From: Saccharibacillus deserti
GTDB taxonomy: Bacteria > Bacillota > Bacilli > Paenibacillales > Paenibacillaceae
Direction of reading: 5' to 3'
DNA: 64,000 bases
Assembly: GCF_013618475.1 (NCBI RefSeq)
Contig: NZ_JABJVN010000001.1
Coordinates: 496,001 to 560,000, forward strand
Positions 17,689 through 27,039 of this stretch are shown here, one piece after another. Within the stretch, counting starts at the first letter, position 1, and the number at the start of each line of letters is the position of its first letter. A program made the translations under genes and the position numbers. The notes beneath the pieces were generated by a model. It saw only the letters and a list, made by a program, of their open reading frames with translations, was not told the DNA's origin and did no database searches.

Positions 17689-18519
17689 TCAGCCTTTTAC
17701 CGCGCCGGCCGTCAGACCGCTCACGATATACTTTTGGCAGAACAGATACAGAATGAACACGGGCAGGGAAGTCAGTACCAGATCGGCGAAGATCAGATTC
17801 CAGTCGCGGCTGAACTTTCCGTAGAAATTGTAGACGGAGAGCGGCATGGTCCAGTCGGAGCTGTCGGTCAGGAAATACAGCGGAATCGTGATATCGTTCC
17901 AGACGGACATGAACACCATAATCGCGACCGTCGCGTTGACCGGCAGGATCAGCGGAGTAATAATTTTGAAAAAGACGCTTAGCGTACCCGCCCCTTCCAG
18001 AAAAGCCACTTCGTCGAGCGCTTTGGGGATCGAACGGATAAAACCGCTGTATAAAAAGACGCTGAAAGCGGTGTTGAGCGAAGCATAAATGAAGATAACG
18101 CTTGTGATGCTGCCGTAGAATCCGAAAGCCTGCACGACGCGAATCGTGGTGATGACGGACATCGGCGCAATCAGTCCCATAAAGAAAAACATGTACAGGA
18201 AGTTCGACAATTTCGTATCGCGGCGTGTGAGGATAAAGGCGGCGGCCGAAGAAGTCACGATATTCGCCGCGCAGGAGACGCCGGTGATCAGCAGGCCGTT
18301 CCAGAACGCTCTCGCCAGGCCGCCTTCTTGGAACACGGTCACATAATTGGAGAAATGCCATTCGCTCGGCAGGCGCAGCGTAAACTTCATGACTTCGATA
18401 TTGTTCATGAAGCTGCCGAAGATCATGACGAGCATCGGCAGGATGACGATCAGCGAAGCCAGGATCAGAAAGCCTTCGACCAGGACATTGCGCCAGGCCA
18501 TTTTGCGGGTGTAATTCAT
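17689..18519 (-). CDS. ABC sugar transporter permease (MsmG/AraQ-like)
   Basis: 276 residues, six predicted membrane helices, with the EAA loop around KALDEVAFLEGAGTLSVFFK. The start codon overlaps the stop of the preceding permease (TAATG), indicating translational coupling. It is the last gene of a three-gene importer operon read toward lower coordinates. A longer frame reaching 19242 on this strand is an out-of-frame extension through the other permease and is not real. Confidence 0.9.
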   Translation of the reverse strand: MNYTRKMAWRNVLVEGFLILASLIVILPMLVMIFGSFMNNIEVMKFTLRLPSEWHFSNYVTVFQEGGLARAFWNGLLITGVSCAANIVTSSAAAFILTRRDTKLSNFLYMFFFMGLIAPMSVITTIRVVQAFGFYGSITSVIFIYASLNTAFSVFLYSGFIRSIPKALDEVAFLEGAGTLSVFFKIITPLILPVNATVAIMVFMSVWNDITIPLYFLTDSSDWTMPLSVYNFYGKFSRDWNLIFADLVLTSLPVFILYLFCQKYIVSGLTAGAVKG

Positions 18520-19391
18520 TATTCGGATACCTCCTTGCGGCGCATGAAGATCAGCAGCGGAATGGCGATAATCGTCACGGCCGCAAACAGCAGCGTATTG
18601 ACCGCGGTACCGAGTCCCCAACTGCCTTCGCCGAACGAACGCAGGATAATGGTTCCGACAACCTGCGAGGCGTTGCCCGGACCGCCGCCGGTCAGAACGA
18701 ACACTTCGGAGAAGACTTTCAGGCCGCCGATCAGCGTCAGCATCAAGTTGATATTGAGGGCGGGGAGGAGGAGCGGCAGCGTGATACTGCGGAAGCTTCT
18801 CCATGCGCCGGCGCCGTCGATCGTCGCGGCTTCGTAGTAGTCTTTGGGAATCGACTGCAGGCCGGCCAGGTAGATCGCCATTTGGAATCCGGCGTGCTGC
18901 CAGACCGATACGGCGGCGACGGTCCAGATGACGATCTGCGGATCGGTCAGCCAGCTCTGGCTCAAAAAGCCGAGACCGGCCGATTCGAAAATCCGGTTGA
19001 TCGTGCCTTCCGAGCGCAGCATGGGCGTGAAGACGATGCTGATGACCAGTACGCTTAGAATGGAAGGGGAATAGAAGACCGCCCGTAGAATATTGCGCGT
19101 CTTGAGCCGCATGTTCAACGCGATCGCAAGCGCCAGACCGATCAAATTTTTGCCGATCACGGTCGCGACCGCGAAGATCAGCGTGTTCTTGATCGCAAGC
19201 AGCAGCGTCTTGTCGGTGAAGATGCGCTCGAAATTGGCCCATCCGATAAACTTGATGCCGACCCGGTCGAGACGCCAGTCCGTGAACGAATAGTACAGAC
19301 CGGTCAGCGCGGGAACGACGAAGAAGACGCAGTAGATCAGCAGGGCAGGCAGAATCAGATAATACGAATACAGTTTTCTGGATATTTTCAT
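18519..19391 (-). CDS. ABC sugar transporter permease (MsmF/UgpA-like)
   Basis: 290 residues with an N-terminal helix (about 11-33) and a typical EAA loop DYYEAATIDGAGAWRSFRSI. It partners the downstream permease. It starts 16 bp after the binding-protein gene. The importer lacks its own ATPase, so a shared MsmX-type ATPase is expected. Regulation is probably by the divergently encoded YesM/YesN-like pair. Confidence 0.9.
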   Translation of the reverse strand: MKISRKLYSYYLILPALLIYCVFFVVPALTGLYYSFTDWRLDRVGIKFIGWANFERIFTDKTLLLAIKNTLIFAVATVIGKNLIGLALAIALNMRLKTRNILRAVFYSPSILSVLVISIVFTPMLRSEGTINRIFESAGLGFLSQSWLTDPQIVIWTVAAVSVWQHAGFQMAIYLAGLQSIPKDYYEAATIDGAGAWRSFRSITLPLLLPALNINLMLTLIGGLKVFSEVFVLTGGGPGNASQVVGTIILRSFGEGSWGLGTAVNTLLFAAVTIIAIPLLIFMRRKEVSE

Positions 19392-19407
19392 CGTGTCACA
19401 CTCCGGA

Positions 19408-20742
19408 TCAGAATCCCGCGATTTCTTTGTCTTTCATCAATTGGGCGAATTTCTCGTCCCAAGCCGTCAATACGCCCTCGGCGTCGATGCCGCCGGCGAA
19501 TTGATCCTGAAGCAGCCGGTAGAGCTCGCTGCGGTCGACCAGCATATGGGCGTCTACCGTCAGAATCGTTTTCTTCGGCGTAATATAGTTGTCGACGATC
19601 TCCTGTTTATATTCCGGCAGTTCCGGAGTCGTCACGTCGCTGAAGATCGAGACGTATTTTTGTTTGTCGACGATACCCTGCGCCACGTCTTTGCGGGCTA
19701 CGTAGTCCAGGAACTTCTTCGCTTCTTCCAGGTGTTTGGCTTTTTTCGGAATAAACAGCTGACCGCCCAGCGGGCTCGCTCCCAGCTTGGCGTCCGCCGT
19801 GTAGGGAATCGGGAACAAGCCGAGCTTCATCTCCGGATCGTTCTCGGCGACATTCTGGATCAGCCAGTCGCCCATGAACATCATGGCCACTTCTTTGCCC
19901 AGGAATTTGCCTACGGCCATATCGTAGCTGTCGCTCAGTACATCGCCGTTGGTATAGCCTTTTTCATACACTTCGTACTGCTGCTGCAAAATATCCGCGA
20001 ATGCCGGGACATCGGCCCACTTTTTCTTGCCCGAGTTGATTTCTTCGAACAGGGTCGGGTCATTTTTGTCCGCATAGTCGGCAAAAGCGGCAGCCGGCCA
20101 GACGTTGGCGGCCCAGTTGTCTTTGTACGGCATGAAGACCGGCGTGATGCCCGCGGCTTTGATCTTCTCGCAGACGGCGAGGAATTCTTCGAAGTCGGTC
20201 GGCACGCTCAAGCCCAGTTCTTCGAAAATATCCTTGTTGTACACCACGCCCTGCATGCCCGTGTCCTGGCTGACGTGGAAGCTGTAGACATGCCCGTAGG
20301 CGGACAGCACTTCCTTGTTCTCCAGGCGGCTGACCCAGGGTTGATCGTCCAGAATCTCGAAATTGCGCTCCAGATTCAGATCGGTGGTCGCACTGGCCAG
20401 GTTGTACTGCACGATATCCGGCGTCTCGTCGACCGCGAGTTTCGTCTGAAGCACCGTCGCCGTCTGCTCGGCCGGCAGCAGCTGGAGATTGACTTTGATG
20501 CCCGTTTCTTTCTCAAAACCATCAAGCAGATCCTGCTGCACGAATGCCGAATCCTGCGAGCTTTTGGAAATGGCCAGTTCGATCGTGGTGCCGCTTCCGC
20601 CGCTGCTGCTGCTTGAGCTTCCGCTGCCTCCGGCCGCCGTCGAACCGCCAGGTGAAGCATTCCCTCCGCCGCATGCCGCCAGCGATACCGCCATCAGTCC
20701 TCCGAGCAGTCCCGCCGCGATTTTTTTTGTTTTTTGATTCAT
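19408..20742 (-). CDS. ABC transporter sugar-binding lipoprotein (family 1)
   Basis: 444 residues from the ATG at 20742 (GGGGGC ribosome site upstream; the longer frame to 20805 is rejected). Lipobox SLAAC places lipidated Cys24. It is followed by a Gly/Ser-rich linker (about 28-55) before the binding domain, which has TPVFMPYKDNW and MFMGDW segments common in family-1 sugar-binding proteins. First gene of the minus-strand importer operon. Substrate unknown. Confidence 0.88.
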   Translation of the reverse strand: MNQKTKKIAAGLLGGLMAVSLAACGGGNASPGGSTAAGGSGSSSSSSGGSGTTIELAISKSSQDSAFVQQDLLDGFEKETGIKVNLQLLPAEQTATVLQTKLAVDETPDIVQYNLASATTDLNLERNFEILDDQPWVSRLENKEVLSAYGHVYSFHVSQDTGMQGVVYNKDIFEELGLSVPTDFEEFLAVCEKIKAAGITPVFMPYKDNWAANVWPAAAFADYADKNDPTLFEEINSGKKKWADVPAFADILQQQYEVYEKGYTNGDVLSDSYDMAVGKFLGKEVAMMFMGDWLIQNVAENDPEMKLGLFPIPYTADAKLGASPLGGQLFIPKKAKHLEEAKKFLDYVARKDVAQGIVDKQKYVSIFSDVTTPELPEYKQEIVDNYITPKKTILTVDAHMLVDRSELYRLLQDQFAGGIDAEGVLTAWDEKFAQLMKDKEIAGF

Positions 20743-20898
20743 GTTAGCGCCCCCTTGTAAATGATCGATCTTCTTCCTGCCGCCGAGTGAGACTTTGCGA
20801 TCCACGACTGAATCCGCTTACAAATATGAATTATAGAGGGCGGAAGGGCGGCGGTACATGGCTGGGCTTTACTCTTTGGGTGTAATATCCTGAACAAA

Positions 20899-21032
20899 GC
20901 CCGAAAGACCAAGAAGCGGATGGACCATCCGTTCCTCAGTCTTTCGGGCGCCCAACGAAGAGCAAGCGAAGATCAAAAGGTGTAAGAGGAGCCATCCTCG
21001 ACCTTTTGATCCCAACAAGCTTGCTCTTCGTT
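20899..21032. repeat. Two adjacent long hairpins in a divergent promoter region
   Basis: The 558-bp gap between the binding-protein gene (minus) and the sensor kinase (plus) holds no ORF I trust. Hairpin A (20899-20949) pairs GCCCGAAAGAC with GTCTTTCGGGC and internally CGGATGG with CCATCCG. Hairpin B (20954-21032) pairs AACGAAGAGCAAGC with GCTTGCTCTTCGTT, then GATCAAAAGGT with ACCTTTTGATC, then GAGGA with TCCTC. A pyrimidine-rich tract (about 21033-21135) follows. Hairpin B with TTCTTTT downstream could terminate plus-strand transcription. Identity (MITE, structured leader) unknown. Confidence 0.6.
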
Positions 21033-21300
21033 CTTTTAATCTTTTCAAGCTTTTCATGCCTTTGAAATCTTTCAAGTCTCTCATTCCCTTCAATCTTTGC
21101 GATTTCTCTACTCTCTCCAAGCTCTTCGATTTCCCAAGCCCGTACGCTGCCCCCGGGCCAAATAAAGGTCGTCACACCGTTATTCCGCCGCAGCGGGACT
21201 TCGCCCGAAAAAACGTCTCGTCCCGCGCCTCAACCTCCTTGTCCATTTCCGGGTTTGTATTGTACAGTATGATCATCAACACGGCATGGGAGGTTCCGCG

Positions 21301-23130
21301 GTGCTTTTGCAAAAAATCAAAATCGGCGGCGGACAGGCCAGTCTCCAGACCAAGTTTCTGCTGGCTTTCGCCGTGCTCCTGATGATCGTGATGGGCAGCT
21401 TCGGCGTGTACGTCAACCAGGTTGTGGTCCGCCCGCTGCGGGCAACGACAGAGAACGAAATGAGCTTGAATGCTGCCAAGATCGGCGATCAGCTGAATCT
21501 GTATATCGACGGGCAGAACCAGCTGTCGCAGCGGATCCTGTCCAGCCAGGAGATCTTTACGCTCATGCCTTCCGGCAGCGACTCGCGTCTGACGGTGGAA
21601 GGATTGGCGCGCAGCCGCAAATTGAGGGAGATCATGTTTCAGGCGATCGGCCCGAGTATGAATATCGAAGACGTGGCGCTTTACGATCTGCGCGGCAGTC
21701 TGCTGACCACTTTTATCGGCGCGCCGGGCAATCCCTCGTCGCTCCTGCCTTTTCTCGAAGAAAGCGGCCGCTACGCGAGTTGGGATGAAAACGGTTACGC
21801 GCTGTATCGCCAGAGTCCGACCCGCGTCTTTTTTGTCCGGGCGATACTGAATCAGAACGGCAAAGTCTTCGGGTATATGGCGATTCAGCTTCGGCAGGAA
21901 ATGCTGCGCCGTTCGGCGGCGGCCGGCACTTCGGGCAGCGATGTGATCGTGCTGGATGCCGACCGGAAACGGATCTACGCATCCGACGAGCAGGCCGGGG
22001 AAGATCTGTCCGCGCTGATTCCGCCGGGCGGCGAATCCAGCGGTGTCTACCTGGATACGAACGGCGATTATATCGCGTTCTCGCAGTCGGGCGAGACCGG
22101 CTGGACTACTTACACCGTAACGCCGAAGCGGGTGGTGCTGGGACCGGTCAATTCCGTGACGACGGTCTCGATGCTGCTGATCGCGTCGCTGTTTCTTTTT
22201 TCGGCCGCGTATATGTATTTCTCCGCCCGGAACTTTCTGCTGCCGATCCGCAAACTGCGCAATCAGATCCTGCGGATCAATTACAGCAATATGGATACGC
22301 GGGTGGTGACACCGTCTTCGAACAACGAACTGCTGATGCTCAGCGAATCGTTCCAGGGTCTGCTGAACCGGCTGCAGATCTCGATCGAGCGGGAAAAGCT
22401 GGCCGTACACGAGGAAGCGGCAGCACGCAACTCGGCGCTCCAGGCCCAGATTGCGCCGCATTTTATTCATAATACGCTTTATCTGATCAGTATCGCCGCG
22501 CAGGAAGGCAAGAACGAAGTCGTCTCGGACATGTGCAAACATCTGTCGGACAGTCTGCGCTATATCGTGTCCTCGCCGTATCAGCATGTCAGCTTGACCC
22601 AGGAACTGGAGCATGCGGGTCACTATCTTGCGCTGCTGCGCCACAATTACGAAGACGATCTGGAATGGAGCATTGACGGGGACAAAGCGTTCGACAATAT
22701 CCGTCTGCCGCGTCTCGTGATCCAGCCTTTCGTAGAGAATTGTATCGAACATGCGTTCAAGGAAGCGGATGCGCCTTGGCGGATCGGGATCCGGGTCAAG
22801 CTGTATAACGGGCTGTGGGCGCTGGAGATCCGCGACAACGGCGACGGATTCGACGACGAGACGATCCGGCAGGTACTGGGGAAGATACGGGAGACGGAAA
22901 CCTGGGAAAATCAAGAAAACGGACTGCCCAAACAGGCCCATGCCGTATCCGGCGATTCGGAGTCCGTGTACGGCGAGACGGGAATCGGCGGCATGGGCAT
23001 CGTGAACACGGTGCGCCGGATGCAGCTGATGTACAAAAACCGGCTGTTTTTCAATATGTACAACCATTCGGACGACGGCGGGGGAGCGGCGGTTCAGATC
23101 ATTGCTTCGCTGACGGAAGATTTTTATTAG
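21301..23130 (+). CDS. YesM-like sensor histidine kinase
   Basis: 609 residues from GTG 21301, chosen because GGGAGG lies 7 bases upstream (ATG 21286 has none). One membrane helix (about 18-40), an extracellular sensor region (about 42-275), a second helix (about 285-310), a HAMP linker and a His_kinase domain with APHFIHNTLY (phospho-acceptor His387), N-box VIQPFVENCIEHAF and G-box DNGDGFD / GIGGMGIVNTVRRM. It autophosphorylates on an extracellular cue, often sugar, and passes phosphate to the regulator encoded 18 bp downstream. Confidence 0.88.
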   Translation: MLLQKIKIGGGQASLQTKFLLAFAVLLMIVMGSFGVYVNQVVVRPLRATTENEMSLNAAKIGDQLNLYIDGQNQLSQRILSSQEIFTLMPSGSDSRLTVEGLARSRKLREIMFQAIGPSMNIEDVALYDLRGSLLTTFIGAPGNPSSLLPFLEESGRYASWDENGYALYRQSPTRVFFVRAILNQNGKVFGYMAIQLRQEMLRRSAAAGTSGSDVIVLDADRKRIYASDEQAGEDLSALIPPGGESSGVYLDTNGDYIAFSQSGETGWTTYTVTPKRVVLGPVNSVTTVSMLLIASLFLFSAAYMYFSARNFLLPIRKLRNQILRINYSNMDTRVVTPSSNNELLMLSESFQGLLNRLQISIEREKLAVHEEAAARNSALQAQIAPHFIHNTLYLISIAAQEGKNEVVSDMCKHLSDSLRYIVSSPYQHVSLTQELEHAGHYLALLRHNYEDDLEWSIDGDKAFDNIRLPRLVIQPFVENCIEHAFKEADAPWRIGIRVKLYNGLWALEIRDNGDGFDDETIRQVLGKIRETETWENQENGLPKQAHAVSGDSESVYGETGIGGMGIVNTVRRMQLMYKNRLFFNMYNHSDDGGGAAVQIIASLTEDFY

Positions 23131-23148
23131 CGGCAAGGAGGAGACGGC

Positions 23149-24735
23149 ATGTACAAGGCCTTGATTGCGGAAGACAGCAAGCCGATTCTGCGCAATATCC
23201 GGATGCTGATTCAGGCCGCCGGTCTGCCGGTGGAGGTGACGGCTACGGCTTCGAACGGTCTGGATGCGCTGCGGCAGCTTCAACAGAGCCACGCGGATAT
23301 TCTGCTGACGGATATCCGGATGCCGAAGCTTGACGGTCTCGGTCTGATCGAACAGGCCAAACGATTCGATCCGCGGCTGCAGACGGTGCTTATCAGCGGA
23401 TACAGCGACTTCGAATATGTGCGGCGCGCACTGAATCTGCAGGCGTTCGATTATCTGCTCAAGCCGGTGGATCAGCAGCAGGTGACGGATGTGCTGCGGC
23501 GCCTGCTGCTGCAGCTGGAAGAGCAGCGGCGCAGCGACCGCAAACTGCTCGAAGGAGCGGTATCGCCGGAATTTCTGGTGGATATGCCCCCGGATGCCGG
23601 CAGGATCGCCGGCGAACACCAACTGCTGCTGGTACAGCGCAGGCCGTTTGCGGGAAGCTTCGCAGACCGATGGAGCGTGGAACGAGCGGCCGAAGCCCTG
23701 CTTGAATTGAGCGGTGCGGAGCGGACGATCGTACTGCCAGCGCTTCGCGAAGGACAATTTCTGGTACTGGCGGGTACGATCCGGCCGGAGCGGGACCTTG
23801 AATCCGAACAGCCGGAAGTGCCGGGATCTGCGGAAGTGCCGAAAAAGCTGTCGGCCGACCGTGTCCGGGCGGCGCTGGAAGCGGCCGGGCTTCCGGCCGC
23901 GGTGCTGGAGGCTTCCGAGCCGGCGGGACTGCGGACGCTGTCGGCCGTGTACGGCAGCCTGGATCGCACGCTTCGCGAACGGCTGACGCTGGGCGGGCAG
24001 CTGGTACCGCCGGGAGCGGGCGATCCGGAAAGCGATCTCCCGCCGGGCGGCGAAGCTTCAAGACTTGCGGTGCAGGCGCAGCTGGCAGAGCTGATCGCGC
24101 AGCGCAGCAAAGAGCGCTTCCTGCTGCTGCTCCGCCAAAGTCTGCCTTCCTGGACAAGCGATTCGTCCCGGCTTGCCGGGCTTGAGCGGTTTGTGCGCCT
24201 GCTGGCGGACGGTTTCGCAGAAGCGGGCCGTGCGGAGGCGGAGCCGGAAGAAGCCGGATGCGGGGACGAAGAGATTCGGGGTTTGTTTGCGGCAGGCAGC
24301 CGCGAAGCTTTTGCCGAGGCGCTGCAGGATTGGTGCGCACGCCGTTTCGATCGGCTGCAGGAGCCGAGCAGACGCGGCGGAGAAGAGCTGTTCGGGCAGC
24401 TCGACCGCTATCTGCGGCAGAATCTGTACGCGCAGCTGTCGATCACGGAAGCGGCGCAGCAGTTTCATGTCAGTCCTTCGTACATCAGCCGCCTCGTCAA
24501 GCGGTATACCGGCAGCACTTTTGTCCACCGCTATATGGAGCTGAAGATCGACGAAGCGCGCCGCCTGCTTGTCTCGGACCCGGAAGTGAAAGTGAAGCAC
24601 GTGGCCGAAGCGCTCGGGTTCGGCGATCCGCATTATTTTTCCAAAGTGTTCAAGGAGTATACGGGCTGCAGCCCAAGCGATTACAAAGAAAACCAAGATC
24701 AAGGAGGGCCTACACATGGAATCGTCTCCACGTGA
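23149..24735 (+). CDS. YesN-like response regulator with AraC-type DNA-binding domain
   Basis: 528 residues. Receiver domain (1-120) with acidic pocket AEDS, phospho-acceptor Asp55 in LLTDIRMP and LLKPVD. A long variable middle (130-410) follows. The C-terminal two-helix AraC/XylS domain (about 415-515) includes LSITEAAQQFHVSPSYISRL and VKHVAEALGFGDPHYFSKVF. Together with the upstream kinase it likely activates the divergent ABC operon. The small membrane gene downstream overlaps its 3' end by 20 bp. Confidence 0.9.
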   Translation: MYKALIAEDSKPILRNIRMLIQAAGLPVEVTATASNGLDALRQLQQSHADILLTDIRMPKLDGLGLIEQAKRFDPRLQTVLISGYSDFEYVRRALNLQAFDYLLKPVDQQQVTDVLRRLLLQLEEQRRSDRKLLEGAVSPEFLVDMPPDAGRIAGEHQLLLVQRRPFAGSFADRWSVERAAEALLELSGAERTIVLPALREGQFLVLAGTIRPERDLESEQPEVPGSAEVPKKLSADRVRAALEAAGLPAAVLEASEPAGLRTLSAVYGSLDRTLRERLTLGGQLVPPGAGDPESDLPPGGEASRLAVQAQLAELIAQRSKERFLLLLRQSLPSWTSDSSRLAGLERFVRLLADGFAEAGRAEAEPEEAGCGDEEIRGLFAAGSREAFAEALQDWCARRFDRLQEPSRRGGEELFGQLDRYLRQNLYAQLSITEAAQQFHVSPSYISRLVKRYTGSTFVHRYMELKIDEARRLLVSDPEVKVKHVAEALGFGDPHYFSKVFKEYTGCSPSDYKENQDQGGPTHGIVST

Positions 24736-24943
24736 CGAAGCGGTTCGGCAGGGAGCGGAAACTTTGGCCGGAACGCTGCACTTTTTCAGTCTGGGTATGG
24801 GCATTCTGCTGCTCGCTTTCGGCATTTACGTGATCTGGCCGAAGAAATACGACCGGCACCGCAGCGGAATAAAAACGTTCGGCGGCGTACTGTGCGCGCT
24901 GTTTGGCTTGGTGCTGCTGGTGAACGGATTGATCCAGCTGTAG
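24716..24943 (+). CDS. Small two-helix membrane protein
   Basis: 75 residues with two hydrophobic segments (about 22-41 and 54-74) separated by a basic loop. AAGGAGG lies 9 bases before the ATG, inside the end of the regulator gene, suggesting translational coupling. Unrecognised family. A further hydrophobic stretch in another frame up to 25080 has no ribosome site. Confidence 0.55.
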   Translation: MESSPRDEAVRQGAETLAGTLHFFSLGMGILLLAFGIYVIWPKKYDRHRSGIKTFGGVLCALFGLVLLVNGLIQL

Positions 24944-25123
24944 AGGCGGATGATCCGCGGGACGAACCGCAGGGCTTAAAGCTGAAGACGGCCGCGAATG
25001 TGATGCTGGCGATCGTTCCGATAGGCATCGGGGTTGTTTTTATGGGGATCGGAGCGGTGTTGAGCCGGGCGGTGATATGAATTCAGGGGAAAGACCATAG
25101 ATCCACAAAAGACCCCAAACCAA

Positions 25124-25162
25124 AAAAAGAGCTGCGGATCTCATTCCGGCAGTTCTTTTTTG
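25124..25162 (+). terminator. Intrinsic terminator
   Basis: AGAGCTGC(CGG-like) pairs with CCGGCAGTTCT, followed by TTTTT, closing the sensor-regulator unit. Confidence 0.65.
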
Positions 25163-25167
25163 GCTTT

Positions 25168-25225
25168 TTGCAAAGTTAACTGTACATATATTGCAAAGTA
25201 TACTATGCTTAATGTGCAAAGCAAA
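25168..25225. promoter_or_regulatory. Three direct repeats at 23-bp spacing before an HTH gene
   Basis: TTGCAAAGTTAACT (25168), TTGCAAAGTATACT (25191) and GTGCAAAG (25214) repeat every 23 bp just upstream of the HTH gene. This is a probable cooperative operator array for the regulator itself; there is no direct evidence beyond the spacing. Confidence 0.45.
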
Positions 25226-25251
25226 CATTGCAATTCGTAAGGAGGCGTCTA

Positions 25252-25455
25252 TTGAAAACCCGAATTCCCGAACTGCGCAAGCAGCGCAAACTTTCCCAGG
25301 AGGAACTGGGCATGGCCGTCGGCGTAACCCGCCAGACCATTACGTCGCTCGAAGTGGGCAAGTACACGGCTTCCCTGGTCCTCGCTTACAAAATCGCCCG
25401 TTATTTCGGATTGACGATCGAAGAAGTGTTTGATTTTAGCGAAGTGGAGGAATAG
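25252..25455 (+). CDS. Cro/CI (XRE)-type helix-turn-helix regulator
   Basis: 67 residues from TTG 25252, with AAGGAGG 6 bases upstream. The whole protein is an XRE helix-turn-helix: LRKQRKLSQEELGMAVGVTR and then QTITSLEVGKYTASL. Short YozG-like regulators of this kind are usually paired with a membrane protein, and one follows after only 3 bp. It probably binds the direct repeats upstream. Confidence 0.85.
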   Translation: MKTRIPELRKQRKLSQEELGMAVGVTRQTITSLEVGKYTASLVLAYKIARYFGLTIEEVFDFSEVEE

Positions 25456-25458
25456 AAC

Positions 25459-25899
25459 ATGGAAACATTCAAGAAGAAAGTACGAATTCGGATTCGCGTC
25501 TTGTGGCTGCTGGCCGCAGGCATCGCTCTGATCTACGCGGGATTTATGTTTTATCGTTTCGAGCTGCCCGTCTTGAACAGTTTTACAAAAGGGTTCCACC
25601 AAGGGATTTTCTTCGGTCTGGAGCTGATTATTATCGGTTTCCTGGTGCAGTATATCCGAAGCTCCAAAAGTGAGGAAGCGCTCAAAAAGATGTATATTAA
25701 AGAAAACGACGAGCGGGAAAGCGCGATTATCCGCAGCGCCGCAGCGCTTGGCACGTCGATCGCTTTTGTAGGACTCGCCGTCGCCACGGTCATCGCAGGT
25801 TTCCTCGATACCACGGCGTTCATCACCCTGCTGGGTACCCTGCTGTTCATGCTGATCGTATTTTTCTCGCTGTGGGGGTATTACGGGAAACGGATTTGA
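25459..25899 (+). CDS. Four-helix membrane protein paired with HTH regulator
   Basis: 146 residues with four predicted membrane helices (about 14-32, 46-66, 95-115, 120-140) and a conserved-looking cytoplasmic loop KKMYIKENDERESAI between helices 2 and 3. The gene is 3 bp from the HTH gene, so the two are co-transcribed. In Firmicutes such pairs often form small autoregulated units of unknown purpose. Function is not known. Confidence 0.65.
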   Translation: METFKKKVRIRIRVLWLLAAGIALIYAGFMFYRFELPVLNSFTKGFHQGIFFGLELIIIGFLVQYIRSSKSEEALKKMYIKENDERESAIIRSAAALGTSIAFVGLAVATVIAGFLDTTAFITLLGTLLFMLIVFFSLWGYYGKRI

Positions 25900-25952
25900 G
25901 CGGAGAAGCAAGGGCCTGACGGTTAGTTGGAAAATCGCAAAGGAGGCTGTTC

Positions 25953-27023
25953 ATGAATCTTGGAATCAATGACCGCAACCATCCGCTGACCCGGCTCAGC
26001 TGCCTGTCCGCATCGGAAGAACTGCGCGGAATCGATCTGGCATTCTTCCTGCTGCGCAAGCAGAAAGAGTCGGATCGCTATTACCGGGCCAAAGAATTTG
26101 CGCTGTCGGAAGAAGTGGGCGAATGGCTCAAAAGACAGATCGTGCAGGAAGTGCGGCGTCTGCAAATCAAGGAAGAAGACGGTTCGCGGCGTTTCGAGAT
26201 CGGCGAATACCATCTGGAAGTGAAAAAGCGCGACCGGCTGGCCAGGCTGAAGCTGGAGAAGGAAATCGGGCTGCCGTACGAGCGCAAGACGGCTCTGCTG
26301 CGCGCGCTGGCGAACCCCGATCCGCTGCTCGATCCGGCCAAGACCGAGTTTCAGATCGTGCAGACGGAACTTGACGGGAAACGGCTGCATTTCTTTTTCT
26401 ACCGCAAACCCAAACAGAGCGCTTCCCGCAAAAGACTCGCTTTCGGCCGTTCCGGCGAACTGGATTTTGCCAAAGAAGAACTGGTCGAGTTGGGTGGGAA
26501 TATCGAATTTGTATTGTGGGACAACGAACTGTATATTTCGAGACTCGATGCGTTCGAGAATGCGTTCGATTACCGCGATCATGTGCTCAAAGCCAAAGAA
26601 CGCAATCTGGAGGCAATTACGTCGCTGCCTTTTTTCGAGATGGAAGAAGCGGACAAAGACCGGTTCAAACGGGACTGCGGAGCTTTTTTCTACACAAGGA
26701 CCCTCGCACAGATGGGACCCAAGCAGTTGGAAGCGATCGAGCGAAGCTTCGGCGAACGCTGCGGCGAACTGAGGATGATCCGCAAACGTGTGCCCGCGCA
26801 TCCCGAACGGGCGGAGGAATACCGCCGTATGTATGCGCCGCTGTGGGAATTGTACGATTTTCTCGATCTGGAGCGGGAACGGGTCGTGTATCCGGAAGGG
26901 CGGCGGCCTACCGTTCTGCTGCATTTTTTCGCGGACAAGATTGTACAGTCGTTCCTGACCAAAGAGTTCGGACTGACCGACTTTATCGACCGTGCGGAAG
27001 AACAAGAAAGCGATCGCGCCTAG
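25953..27023 (+). CDS. KwaB-like protein (DUF4868-type), Kiwa defence candidate
   Basis: 356 residues, soluble. The segment about 185-225, with IEFVLWDNELYISRLDAFEN and then FDYRDHVLKAKERN, and the C-terminal LHFFADKIVQSFLT resemble DUF4868 proteins, the family of KwaB in the Kiwa anti-phage system. Length is near the family's (about 315). AAAGGAGG precedes the ATG. A four-helix membrane protein resembling KwaA follows after 16 bp and the pair lies 1.2 kb from a CRISPR locus, both supporting a defence role. In described systems kwaA usually comes first; here the order is reversed. Recognition is by eye, so it remains a probable call. Confidence 0.6.
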   Translation: MNLGINDRNHPLTRLSCLSASEELRGIDLAFFLLRKQKESDRYYRAKEFALSEEVGEWLKRQIVQEVRRLQIKEEDGSRRFEIGEYHLEVKKRDRLARLKLEKEIGLPYERKTALLRALANPDPLLDPAKTEFQIVQTELDGKRLHFFFYRKPKQSASRKRLAFGRSGELDFAKEELVELGGNIEFVLWDNELYISRLDAFENAFDYRDHVLKAKERNLEAITSLPFFEMEEADKDRFKRDCGAFFYTRTLAQMGPKQLEAIERSFGERCGELRMIRKRVPAHPERAEEYRRMYAPLWELYDFLDLERERVVYPEGRRPTVLLHFFADKIVQSFLTKEFGLTDFIDRAEEQESDRA

Positions 27024-27039
27024 AGGAAGGAGCCGGATC

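Noticed and set aside
20936-21175. Minus-strand ORF with Lys/Leu/Glu repeats
   Set aside because: It translates the pyrimidine-rich tract and hairpins; no ribosome site and artificial-looking repeats.
24892-25080. Possible second small membrane protein after the 24716 gene
   Set aside because: The hydrophobic stretch is real but there is no ribosome site or clear start, and the frame begins inside the preceding gene.
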